Below are positions 53,854 to 64,000 of a stretch of 64,000 nucleotides of DNA, one piece after another. The stretch is taken from the NCBI RefSeq assembly GCF_900964775.1, contig NC_041812.1, positions 17,417,334-17,481,333 on the forward strand, in the 5' to 3' direction. A model generated the notes under the pieces. That model made no database searches, had not been told where the DNA came from, and worked only from the letters and a program-made list of their open reading frames with translations. The DNA is from Scleropages formosus. Lineage: Eukaryota; Chordata; Actinopteri; Osteoglossiformes; Osteoglossidae. How positions within the stretch are numbered: the first letter of the stretch is position 1; every line of letters begins with the position of its first letter. The position numbers and the translations under genes are program-made.

Positions 53854-56800
53854 ATGGAGAGTCTCATCAAGCAGGACCTTAAGATGGGGATGATGATGGC
53901 TGTGTTCCGTGAGAAGGCAGAGTACCTGATTGTGCAGGTCGTCATGGAATCGAGACAAGTGGCCTGGATTCACAGTGAGGACAAGATAGAAGGTGCCTGT
54001 AAGTCAGATATTGTACTCTTTTTGGAAGTGGGGAAAAATGATCTCCCTACAGAAGAGGGTCTTTCTTTCTTCTGCTCATCCACTCCTTGCTTCCTGCTTT
54101 TGTCAAGTTGGTATAGAGCTCGCAAAGAAATAGCACTTAGAGCAGTGAGATTCCTGGTATGTATGCTGTTTTATTTGATTGGTATAGCTGGAGCTGCTCT
54201 GTGTGCAGTTTGTGTGTTCTCTTTGTGTTTGTATGGTTTTCCTCCACGGGCGCTGGTTTCCTCTCGCAGTCCAAAAACATGCATTTCGGGTAAACTGGTG
54301 ACTCTAAGCTGCCTTTAGTATATGAATGGGTGAGTGACTATGTGTCTATGGCTACCTTGTGATGGATTGGTGCCCTATTCAGGGTGTACCCCACCTCCTT
54401 GTGCTCCGGATCACTGTGACCCTGCCAAAGATAAGTGGTTATTGAAAATGGATGTATGGGTATATATGTTTGTTTATTTTTGTACATATAGGTACAGATC
54501 TGTGTACATATACACAGAACATTCAGGACCTTTCCTGTATTTAAATTGTTCTAAATGTGTGTTCTCCTTTAGTGGACCTGCATGAGATTCGGGAAGTGCG
54601 ACCAGGAAAGAATTCTAAGGATTTCGAGCGGTGTAAAGACAGCAAGGACCATCAAGATAAAACCTGTTTCACCATCTTCTATGGAAGCCAGTTTGTTTTG
54701 AACACGCTGAGTCTGAGTGGTGAGTTTGTAGCTGTCTCTATATTTCCATTTACACTATACTTAGTGGTGTTTATTGATGTCCATCTGTGATGTCTTTCTT
54801 AATTGTTTCCTTTCAGTTTTCTTTATGCATATCTGTGTGTATTTGTGCACGTGTGGAACTCAGAGGGAGTGACACTGGTATTTATTCTCAGCTCCCACTG
54901 AGGAAGATGCAGAGAAATGGCTGATAGGACTAGAACTGCTGAGGCAAGAGGCACTGGCTGCACCGACACCTGCCATCATAGAAAGGTACAGACCCGCACA
55001 AACACACACACACTCTCACACTCACAGTCTCATAGCATTTGGTGTGAATTCAGTTTTATGCTCACTCCATATTCTTTTTCTCCAGCTGGTTGAGGAAGCA
55101 GATGTACTCCATTGATCAAACTAAGAAAAACAGGTACTGTTTCCAGGCCTTTGTTTTTTGACTAATGTTCATCCACACTTAAATTCAGCCATTCTTTAAT
55201 TAATTTATTCTGTAACATAATGGTTATTCTGTTTTTACCTTAATTCTAGTTTCTTTATGTGTTGTTGAAAGTATTTCTCCACTGATTAGATTTTCTCTGC
55301 TTGTCCATGTTTGACAATGAATGTCATTGGATCTTCAGTGAAAAAGTGTCCCCTGCTTAATGATCATCATTATTTCAGTCAAATCATCTGATTACTCTGT
55401 AGGGGACCATTATATGGGGAATAAACTATGGTGGAAAAACAATTATAATGCTTTCACAGGCCGATAAAGTTACACCTACAATTCACTGAAACAAGGATTT
55501 TCACCACTATCCTTTTTTCGTAAGCTCGAGTTTGTGTCTTCCATCCTACTATTGCACCAGTCTAACCTCATTGTCTCACCGAAAATCACAAAGCCTCCTA
55601 TCCCCTCCGTCTTTCATCACAGCATCTCCATGAAGGATCTGAAGTTCTTGCTGCCACAGATCAGTTTCAAGATTCCTCATGCTCGATACCTGAAGGATAA
55701 GTTTGAGGTACTGGGAAACTGAATTTAGACCTCTCTTCTTTCATTCTGTGTTCCATCTCCGGTTCAGAACAGCAGGAATCCCATTTGTAGAGCTTTAGAA
55801 CTGAATAGTGGGTGGCATGGTGGCATAGCGAGTAGCACTGCTGTCTCACAGCACCTGGGTGGTGTGAGAGAACATGGGTTTGATTCCTGCTCAGTCTGTG
55901 TGGAGTTTGCATGTTCTCCCTATGTCTGCGTGGGTTTCCTCCGGGTGCTCCGGTTTCCTCCCACAGTCCAAAGACATGCTGTTCAGGTTCCCCCATAGTG
56001 TGTGAGTGTCACATAGTGAGTGTGTTTCACTAATGCATGGATGAGTAACCCCTTGTAAGTAGTGTATCTAGCAGTGTAGTCACCTTGGTGAATAAGGTGT
56101 GTGGGCTAGTAACACTACATAGTATCCATTGTCAGTCGCTTTGGACAGAAGTGTCTGCTAAGTGAATAAATGTAAATGAATAGGAGAATGACACACAGAC
56201 ATACAATGACAGTGCAATGCTTCTAGTGAAAGCTTATCAAGGCTGTTGGCATGCAAACATTGAAAACAATAGTGAATAAGGTAAACTAGAGCAGCCCATT
56301 GAACTTGGTGTTAAACTGTATTCATCTTACATCATTTCTGGAAAGAGTCTTGCTTTAGGAATACAGGGACTTCATTCCCATGTACAGTCTGTGTAATATT
56401 AGTCAAATAAAGAAAAAAAAAAAAGCCCAGTATCAGTAATTGGGTTAGTAATTGTAGGGTGTAGAACCCCTGTATCAGTGATGATTTGTTGTTGCATTTG
56501 CAGTCCGAGTGTTCAGAAGCAACAGTCATAAGTACAGGATTCGAGTCTTACACGTGATGTCCTGTGAGCTCAGAACTGTGGTAACATCAAAATAATATTT
56601 TCCTCAAACAAAACAGGGTCAGATATTACAAAGTTTTTTACAATTAAATGTCAGTTGTCCTCTTTAATTTTATTCCCATCCTTCATATTGCAGGGTCCCA
56701 TATAATAAAAACCTGCTACAACAGCATGTGATAACATATACTCTTTTCTTCCTAGAACAGGCTTTTAATTTAATACAACATTTATACCAATTAAACATTC

Positions 56801-59800
56801 ATTTTACTTACGTCAGCCACACATGTACGCAGTAAACCTGACATGGGTGATTCCTTACGACACAGCTCTTTTCCCTGTTTTTCAGTTCAGAGCAGTCAGT
56901 CAAGCACAACACAACAAAGTAAACATGAAGTAAAGCCTCATGGGAACATATAAGAAAATTACAGAACACAAATTCATTTATCCATGTACAGAAGCTTTTT
57001 TGAGCTTAGTGTAAGGCGATGCCATAAAACAACCTCCTGTTATGTTGACAGTCTCGACCAATTACAGCTATCTGTTGTTTATTTATTTGAGCATTTAGCC
57101 AATGCTTTACTACAAAGTCACTTGCAGTGTTTAACAGTGGTAATTTTTACTGAAGTAATTCACGTTAATTAACTTGATCAAGGGTATTAGCATAGGAGGT
57201 GGGAAGTGAACCTGGAGCCTTTGAATCCTTATAGAAATTAAATATATGATGATTATATCAGTTATTTGGTTATACATTTTTGTAAAGTGATAGAGTATAT
57301 CTAACATTGTTAATTGCCTTTGACAGTAATAAAGCATGGTATAATAGAGTGCAAATCTTTTTCTAGTGTTCTGTTTTTCGGGTGTATGTCTTTGTAGCAA
57401 TAATAAGATACTGATATGGAAATCCTGTCCTGGATGTCCAGATCAATATCTCATCCCAGGCCAGGTCAGTTTTAAATATAATTTGTGAGCACCGAGTAAA
57501 ACCACTGTGTTCCCTGCTTACTTCACGTGACCTGTGGAGGTGTGTCCATTGGTCTGCAGTGAATTAATGATGGTCTGTGTTTGTCTTTCTCTAGGAGATT
57601 GGAGTCAGGAAAGGTGTCCTGGACTTTGAGCAATTTCACAAGTTCTACAACATGGTTATGTTAGAAAATCAGAAGTGCGTAAGTGGTTAAATGTATACTG
57701 AACATCCCTTCCTGAAAATATTGTACTTCACACACAATGTCTACAGTCGTTTGTCCCGAGTGGGGTCGCGGCAAGCCGGAGCCTAACACGGCGCAAGGCT
57801 GGAGGGGGAGGGGACACACCCTGGACGGGATGCCAATCTACTGCAAGGGATCCCAAGCAGGACTCGAACCCCAGACCTAGCACAGAGCAGGCCCCGGCCA
57901 AACCCGCTGTGCCACTGCGTCCCCCTGCTGAACCTCATTTTCGCTAAAGAAATTTTTATGTAGCTGTGTATGGAGTACTTTTTTGTTTTATTGAGTTCTT
58001 AAATTTACCAGGTCCTGGATGAGTTTAAGGAGTCAGGCACTTTTGTTGTGGGGTGAGGCACTCTTTCCTATTTGATCTCTGTCTTTTTGCATAATGTATA
58101 TTTGCTGCTGGTTGTCACTAATTGGTAATTTATGAAGATGTTGAAAACCTCAATTTATGCATTTATTAGATTGTGTATATTACCTATGTGGTTACTTATG
58201 TTTTTTTTTTTTTTTTTTTTACTGGTATTTGTACTTAATTGATATTTTCTGGCTTTGCACTACTGCAGTGGGGTGTACTTGTGTAGATTTACTTTAAATG
58301 CTTCAGATTTGTGTGAACTTTACATATTTAGAGGATATATTTGTCTGTGTTTATCTAGATATTGTTTTAAATATAATTATGTGCTTTATTTTTTAGTAAC
58401 ACAGACAAGCTTGACTCTTCCACCATTCCCTTGTATGACTTCCAGCAGTTCCTCCTCCTCCATCAAAAAGTAAATCCCATCTATGTGCTACATCAATCAT
58501 TAATGCAGTAAGGTCTCTGGTCTGTTCATTTGTCTAAGAACAGAATCATATTAAGCAAGATTTTGACATTCCAGCAATAGAATTGTTGTCTTGTCCAGGT
58601 CATGAAACTGAATTGCTGAGACTTTGCCAACAATAAAATGTTAGTGATGTAAAATTTTAGCAAGTAGTGGAAATAATAACAAGATAGTCCTCAAATCCAT
58701 AGCCACTTGTATACATTCTTCAGCACTATGCTAATCTTCACTGCAGCTGATGTGTCAGAGTGCTTGCATATATTATACTTATATGACTTTTTTAACATCT
58801 TAAATTAGATGAGCATTCTGACCTGTATGGAATGTCTTTGAGATCAGATACTTGTATACTGTAAGCTATTAATAAACATAATAGAAATAAGTATATTATT
58901 GTCACGTCTTTTTCTGGGCATCTTCTTAGTCTGCCGATGTTACTGTGAAGATGTTTGGTCAGTGAGCTGTAGATGGAGGACACTATTAGTACCTTCACAT
59001 GTTGGGAGTAATTGTAATGTAGATGTATGGCAGGGTATTGGTGATGCACTAAGGTCACATTCAGGGTGTACCTGGCCTCATGGCCTCATGCCCTCATGCC
59101 CTATGCTTTTGGGATCAGCTCCAAACCACCACAATCTTGCACTGGGCAGGCACTTATTGATAGAAGGAGAATGCAGGAGGGCACTATGCCTGGTACCAAC
59201 CAGATGACAGCTGGAAGGTTAGATCTCATTGTGCCTCTGTTCATAGCCTAGATCAGGGTTGGATTGTGTTTTGTGCTGTTATGTTTTTGCAGTGTTGTTT
59301 CCCAACTGAGCCACCCAAAAACCATATATTGCAATAAGTTTTATTTTATTTATCCCTATTTTGAGAATGACAAATATGCATTCAGGTATTAAAAAATATT
59401 TTTAAAGATTTTTTCTTTCTCTTCAATTCACTGTTGCATTTCTTTTAACTTGTTTGTCTGTCTTTCAGGAGCTCTGGGCCAATGACCTTAACCAAGTGAG
59501 AGAGTTGATGACAACTTTCATTAATGACATGATGGGGAAGACCAGTGACCCCGAGTTCACAGTCAGTGAGGTGTGGTGTGTGTATTCGTAACACAACTAG
59601 AATAGAAAAATATGCTTGTAGGGGGTTATGATTTAAATGTTCAGTAGTTTGTTCCAGGTTTTGTGACAGTGTTTACTTGTATGTATGTTATTTGTAGTAA
59701 TGTGGCTTATACTATTTAACCCATTGCTACAGCTGGATATTTTTTTTACTAGAGTTTAGGGTAAGCTGAATGACAGTGCAACAATCTTCAAGTTCATGTT

Positions 59801-62396
59801 TCAAGTCCATTATGTTCTAGGTGTGTATTCATAGTAAATTGAACTCTGTATTGTCCTTATGTAGAGAAAGTGATGTGAAGTTTGATTGTCTTTGTTCAGA
59901 CTGTAGATCATAGTTTACTTAGGTGTTGACTTTACCCTTAATGCACTCGACTAAACCATTTTCCAAAGTGAAATGACCCAGCTTTCTCCCTCCATAATGA
60001 GGATGTTCAAAGAGACCTGGAAAACCTGTAGATGCTGTAGGAGTGTAGATCTGGTGTGCAGATTAACAAGTTTCTTCCAAATCTTGGCAGTTCCTCAGTT
60101 TTCTGTTCTCCAAGGAGAACTCCATCTGGGATAAGAAGTTTTCAGATCTGCACAGCCTGGATATGAACAATCCGCTATCACATTACTGGATCAACTCCTC
60201 ACATAACACGTCAGTACTGTGAACTATCACTGCTTAAAATGTGTTTCTTTAAGGTTGTGGACTCCTTGAGGAAGATACCATTAACACTTTAAATGGCTTT
60301 TTCCAATGCTTTCCCCATTTTTTGCTTTTCATGAGGCTTGTGTGTGACAGGAAGCTCAACTGAATCCATACCTCTCCTTGGGGATGTGTAGTTGAAGCTT
60401 CATATTTAAAATTCCCATTTTTGTCAGGTACTTGACAGGTGATCAGCTGCAGAGCAAGTCATCTTCTGAAGCTTATGTGCGTTGTCTGCGCATGGGATGC
60501 CGCTGTATTGAATGTGAGTTTATTCTCATGGGTAAAATTTTTGTTTAACTTGATTATAATATGAAAATGCCCATATTCAATTATACAGTACTTTCAAATG
60601 ACATGTTTTAACTTTTTCTATATGAATGTACTATATGTAGTACAAAACACAAGGAACAATGGAAGAATAATATTATCTTTGTAAATTCCAGAACTTCCTT
60701 AGTACAGTTACAGATCACTTATATTACTTATACATATATATTTCACTGCAATACTTATGACCTTACTGCACCTGGTAGTGTAGAGGTTAGTGTTGCTGCC
60801 TTTAGACCTAAAGGTTGCAGGTTTGAATCCCATCTCCAGTTTTAGTACCTGGGAGCAAAATACTTATGATGGGGAAAAATATGCATGTTCCACTGCAGAA
60901 ATTAAGGTTCATGCATATGTCTGGATAAGAAAAATAAGGCAGACACTACAAGTTGAAAAAAAATATTAAATATGTAGAACATAAGATCTGTGCAGAAAAG
61001 AACTGAGATCTAATGTAAACAGTTGATGTTGTAGTCCGCTGGCTAAAGAGTGAAAGACTGTGATTCTGATTGTTGATGAAAGTGAGAGGTCAGTTGGAAA
61101 AGGATTGAGTTCCTGAACTATCTTCGGAAGGTTCTGTTATCCTGAAGCATTAATACCCTTTCCCGTCATAACAAAATCTCTCTGACCTGGTAATCAGTAG
61201 AGGAACTTTTTCATGTTGCATTTCTGCAGTGGACTGCTGGGATGGACCAAAAGGTGAACCCATCATCCTTCATGGTAACACCAGAACCAGCAAGGTCAAG
61301 TTTGTGGATGTGGTGAAGGCCATCAATGATCATGCCTTTGTAGCATCTGAGTGAGTCTGGGTCTTGTGAAAGGTTCAGGTGATGCCCTCAGCTGTGAAAG
61401 CATTAACAAAGAGCACTAAAGTTTTCCCAGATACAATTCAATATACACAGGTTGCATTTCTATTCATTGTTACAGTAAGTGAATTTGCCATATGAGAACT
61501 TTCTGTGACATGTAAGAACTACAGGTTGCCCATGTTGAAAGACACATGCAAAAATTGCGAAATCTTTCAAGGTCATTGTTGTGAGATATAACCATTTTGG
61601 AAACATCTTTGTGCTTGATAATCTCCTGCTTTGATAGTCTATGAATGTTTTAGGTACCCTGTGATCCTGTCTATTGAGGAGCACTGCTGTATCGAGCAGC
61701 AGGAAAGAATGGCAACCATTTTCAAGGAGGTGTTCAAAGACAGGCTACTGACCCAACCTGTGGATCCCATGATAGACCAGCTGCCCTCCCCCGCACAGCT
61801 TAAGGGCAAGATCATCATAAAGGTGGGCGAACAGTGGACTGAGAGGAAGATGTTGCATGCGGGAATGGCATTTTGTAAAAGGCATGCTATAAGTTTCTGT
61901 ATGGTCTCTGGAAATTTTATGTGTGTATTTGAAGGTTAGTGATAAATGTAATGTGCAAATGCACATTTTCTCTTTGTGTATGTTGTATATATGTCTTGGC
62001 TTTATCATCTTCTACTCTGGTCTCAGTACTATGGTTCTTCACAGCATAAAAAGCTACGCTCTACAAAACATGATACTTTTCAGTTGGATCAACATGGTAA
62101 CCAGCAGAAGGGGGCAAAACAAGGAAATCTGTACATCTGGGGTCCAGGCGATCAGGTACTACTACTGCAGTATCTTATGAATTACTAGTTGCACTTTACA
62201 GTAAGTAGTGATACATTGTATGAGTTCATCTATAGTTCATGTATAACTGATTTAATCATAGAAATTTGGAGTTTCTTCCATTACTGATAGACTCTTACTA
62301 AAGTCACACGCTCAAGAAATATGTCTCGCTTGTATGGTCTCTGCATAAAATGTGGATATCTTTGAATGTGGAGATTGTCAAAGCACAATTTCCTTG

Positions 62397-62447
<51 letters not shown>

Positions 62448-64000
62448 CTGTCAGTCTGTACTTTTGTAGAGGCATTTTCCTGGTGTACCCTGAGTAGTCA
62501 TTTGCTTAGATAGCTGTGATGAGAGTGTCTTTGGATATTTGTAAGAACTCTGCCAACTCTGCCAACACCATTAACAACTACGCTACTGAGATTTTATTTG
62601 GCATGCTTTCAGCAATGGAACCGTCATTACTGTGTGATCTCTGATGACAAGCTGTACTATGCTGAGGAATATGATGAGGGGACAGAGAATGTAAGTGCAT
62701 TTCCCAGAGAAGGATGGGCAATCACTCTTCCATCTCACGTTTTCATATGCCTCTCTGATTCTCAACTCACTCCTCATCTATACTCTCACTTCCTTTGCCC
62801 ATCTTTCATTAATTGCTTCAGACCGTGAACCCCTCAGAGCTGCACTTCTCAGAGCCCTGGTTTCACGGGAGGTTGTCAGAGGGTCGCCGGACAGCAGAGA
62901 GGCTGCTGCAGGAGTATTGTTCTGAATTCGGTGAAACAGATGGGACCTTCTTAGTGCGGGAGAGCGAAATCTCCCCTGGGAATCTTGTCATCTCCTTATG
63001 GTACCAAATGGCTTTGCTATCTTTTGTTCATCCCCTTTGTTTTATTCCACTGACCTCATCCATTAGAAAATATGATTCAATATGCTGAACATTATGCTGT
63101 TGTCTGACTATATGATATGTAGTACACCGAGGCACTAATATGGGACTGATGGGATTAATGTGATGATGGGAGTAACTCTCATTTTGTGATTTGTGCTGAA
63201 CTAAAAGGGTGAAAAGAATGGTACTTTATTTCCTGCAGGCAAGAAGGAAGAATGCAGCACTATCAGATTTTCTCTGGATCAAGGGATGGATGTCCCTTCT
63301 ACTTCATTACTGAGAACTTGTGCTTCCTCAGTGTCTATGAGCTAATTCAACACTATCGCCAGAATGCTGACTTGTATGGCAACCCCAGCCTGACAGATGC
63401 AGTGCCATGCCCTAATCCACATCTCACAAAGAAGTGAGTGACTGCCACACACTGAGTACTCTTCTCACCACTGTGCAGTGTGCGTTTTCTGTGTTGGATC
63501 TAGAAGGCAACAGGCATTTTTTTATGTCCCCTTCTTCAGTTGGTTCCACAGTACTCTGACCAGAGATGAGGCAGAGCATATTCTGATGAAAATCCCACAT
63601 GATGGAGCCTTCCTCATTCGTCAGACTAAGACTAGGCAGTCCTTTGCCATCACCTTCAGGTGATACATTTGCATCTTCTCCCTCTCTCCTGTAAACCATC
63701 TGTAGGATTCCCTCTTAGTTTATTGTGATACCTTTGTTTATCTTTATCGATTTGTAATGAAACAAAAAAGATCTGGGTCAGCAAGAGAGACAGAAACAGC
63801 ATACTGAGAATTTGCAAATATGTACAGATAAATAATACAAAAGCAAATGGTTGCAATATTTAGTTGGAGTGGTCATGTGCACATGTTTATTGTGATATCT
63901 TAGCCTACCTTTCATACGGTATGTATGGTAGGTTCTGATTGTTGTTAGTTCCTGTCTTTCTGTGTGGTGTGAATCAGGGGTGATGGGAAGATCAAGCATT
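53854..64000 (+). CDS. plcg2: Phospholipase C gamma 2, 5' part (gene runs off the window)
   Basis: Hydrolyses PIP2 to IP3 and diacylglycerol downstream of immune receptors. Exons: 53854-53992, 54573-54719, 54892-54985, 55086-55133, 55623-55707, 57595-57678, 58012-58052, 58397-58469, 59469-59570, 60091-60209, 60428-60513, 61230-61350, 61654-61822, 62045-62155, 62613-62690, 62822-63000, 63239-63433, 63540-63659, 63978-64000 (cut). About 671 residues, of about 1,265 in human. Order: PH (1-120, [10 protein letters not shown]), EF-hand region (125-270), catalytic X domain with His309 (SSHNTYLTGDQ) and His354 (ILHGNT) and metal ligands around ELDCWDG, first half of the split PH (from about 465), nSH2 (512 on, FLVRES, Arg545), cSH2 (625 on, FLIR, Arg651). 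HKKLR and the short acidic linker favour PLCG2 over PLCG1, as does the 16q neighbourhood. The start MESLIKQ is about a dozen residues shorter than human; an upstream in-frame ATG at 53812 would precede the acceptor. Confidence 0.95.
54190..54460 (+). mobile_element. SINE family C, plcg2 intron 1
   Basis: Body GCAGTTTGTGTGTTCTCTTT and CTCGCAGTCCAAAAACATGC, tail GGATTGGTGCCCTATTCAGG and ATCACTGTGACCCTGCCAAA, ending GTTATTGAAAATGGATG. The head is diverged. Confidence 0.7.
55806..56180 (+). mobile_element. SINE family B, near full-length, plcg2 intron 5
   Basis: The most complete B copy: head GTGGGTGGCATGGTGGCATA, shared body GTGTGGAGTTTGCATGTTCT and GGTTTCCTCCCACAGTCCAA, B-specific middle (GTTCAGGTTCCCCCATAGTG, GCAGTGTAGTCACCTTGGTG) and tail GTCGCTTTGGACAGAAGTGT ending AATAAATGTAAATGAA. 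It is the reference for the other B copies. Confidence 0.88.
56200..57060. other. plcg2 intron 5, unassigned part
   Basis: AT-rich intronic DNA with no recognised element. Confidence 0.45.
57070..57235 (-). mobile_element. SINE family D, reverse, plcg2 intron 5
   Basis: Reverse tail (GAGCATTTAGCCAATGCTTT, then ACTACAAAGTCACTTGCAGT), middle AACTTGATCAAGGGT and a head remnant (GAACCTGGAGCC). Diverged. Confidence 0.55.
57740..57930 (-). mobile_element. SINE family A, plcg2 intron 6
   Basis: Reverse copy with CGTTTGTCCCGAGTGGGGTC at the left and the head (complement GGGGGACGCAGTGGCACAGC) at the right. It has small internal deletions and no TG tail or clear duplication, so it is older than the flanked copies. 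It starts about 60 bp after the exon ending at 57678. Confidence 0.85.
59028..59165 (+). mobile_element. SINE family C tail fragment with a local 9-bp tandem
   Basis: Diverged tail (CACATTCAGGGTGTACCTGG, GGATCAGCTCCAAACCACCA) in plcg2 intron 8. Inside it CCTCATG(G/C)C is repeated three to four times at about 59,072-59,102. Confidence 0.5.
60765..60890 (+). mobile_element. tRNA-like SINE head (family D), plcg2 intron 11
   Basis: GTGTAGAGGTTAGTGTTGCT with AGGTTGCAGGTTTGAATCCC reproduces the A- and B-box spacing of a tRNA-type promoter, followed by a decayed D body. It is not a tRNA gene: no acceptor stem or anticodon arm can be folded convincingly. Confidence 0.6.
62398..62442. repeat. (GT)n microsatellite
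   Basis: About 22 GT units in plcg2 intron 14, without a SINE body attached, unlike most TG runs in this window. Confidence 0.95.

Noticed and set aside
60765-60890. tRNA gene
   Set aside because: A- and B-box-like motifs are present, but the arms do not fold and a SINE body follows.
1-64000. CRISPR arrays, operons, phage or bacterial systems
   Set aside because: Gene structure is intron-rich and vertebrate throughout; direct repeats are microsatellites or SINE flanks, not spaced arrays.
1-64000. Endogenous retrovirus or LTR element
   Set aside because: No paired long terminal repeats, primer-binding site or gag/pol-type segments were recognised; the reverse-transcriptase traces at 1-578 and 30.2-30.5 kb are LINE type.

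Overview
The window is vertebrate nuclear DNA, almost certainly from a teleost fish. It holds six multi-exon protein-coding genes with GT-AG introns. Between and inside them lie many short retroposons with tRNA-like heads, plus LINE tails, Tc1/mariner relics and microsatellites. The commonest SINE (ten copies here, several with intact target-site duplications) resembles, from memory only, a repeat of bonytongue fishes (arowana group). I place the species no closer than teleost, possibly Osteoglossiformes.

Layout: (1) 1-3.6 kb, repeat remnants upstream of tat. (2) 3.6-11.1 kb, tat (tyrosine aminotransferase, +), a complete 454-aa reading frame in 11 coding exons with a TATA promoter and a non-coding first exon. 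(3) 11.1-15.4 kb, gene-free DNA with a long hairpin. (4) 15.6-24.3 kb, an aldo-keto reductase family 1 gene (+), 317 aa in 10 exons. (5) 24.4-31.3 kb, klhl36 (-), 619 aa in four coding exons, tail-to-tail with the reductase. (6) 32.2-41 kb, cotl1 (+), 142 aa in four exons, divergent from klhl36. (7) 41-48.2 kb, gene-poor and repeat-rich. (8) 48.5-52.8 kb, meak7/tldc1 (+), 451 aa in seven exons. (9) 53.8-64 kb, plcg2 (+), the first 19 coding exons (about 671 residues), leaving the window inside the C-terminal SH2 domain.

Exon boundaries were worked out by hand from splice consensus, codon phase and remembered human homologues. Each complete frame closes with the phases consistent. The order klhl36-cotl1-meak7, with klhl36 and cotl1 divergent, matches human 16q24.1. 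tat (16q22) and plcg2 (16q23) lie on the same human arm, so this is a rearranged 16q-type block with an aldo-keto reductase gene inside it. The genes share location, not a pathway: tyrosine catabolism, carbonyl reduction, a CUL3 adaptor, actin binding, lysosomal mTOR signalling and phosphoinositide signalling.

I found no CRISPR, prokaryotic, viral or otherwise unprecedented system. The most unusual material is the modular, mosaic make-up of the SINE families, a pre-miRNA-sized hairpin near 12.48 kb, a G-quadruplex motif in a reductase intron, Z-DNA-type tracts at cotl1, a degenerate minisatellite in a meak7 intron, and an unexplained CCAAT/CHR-type promoter with a possible short exon at 31.3 kb.
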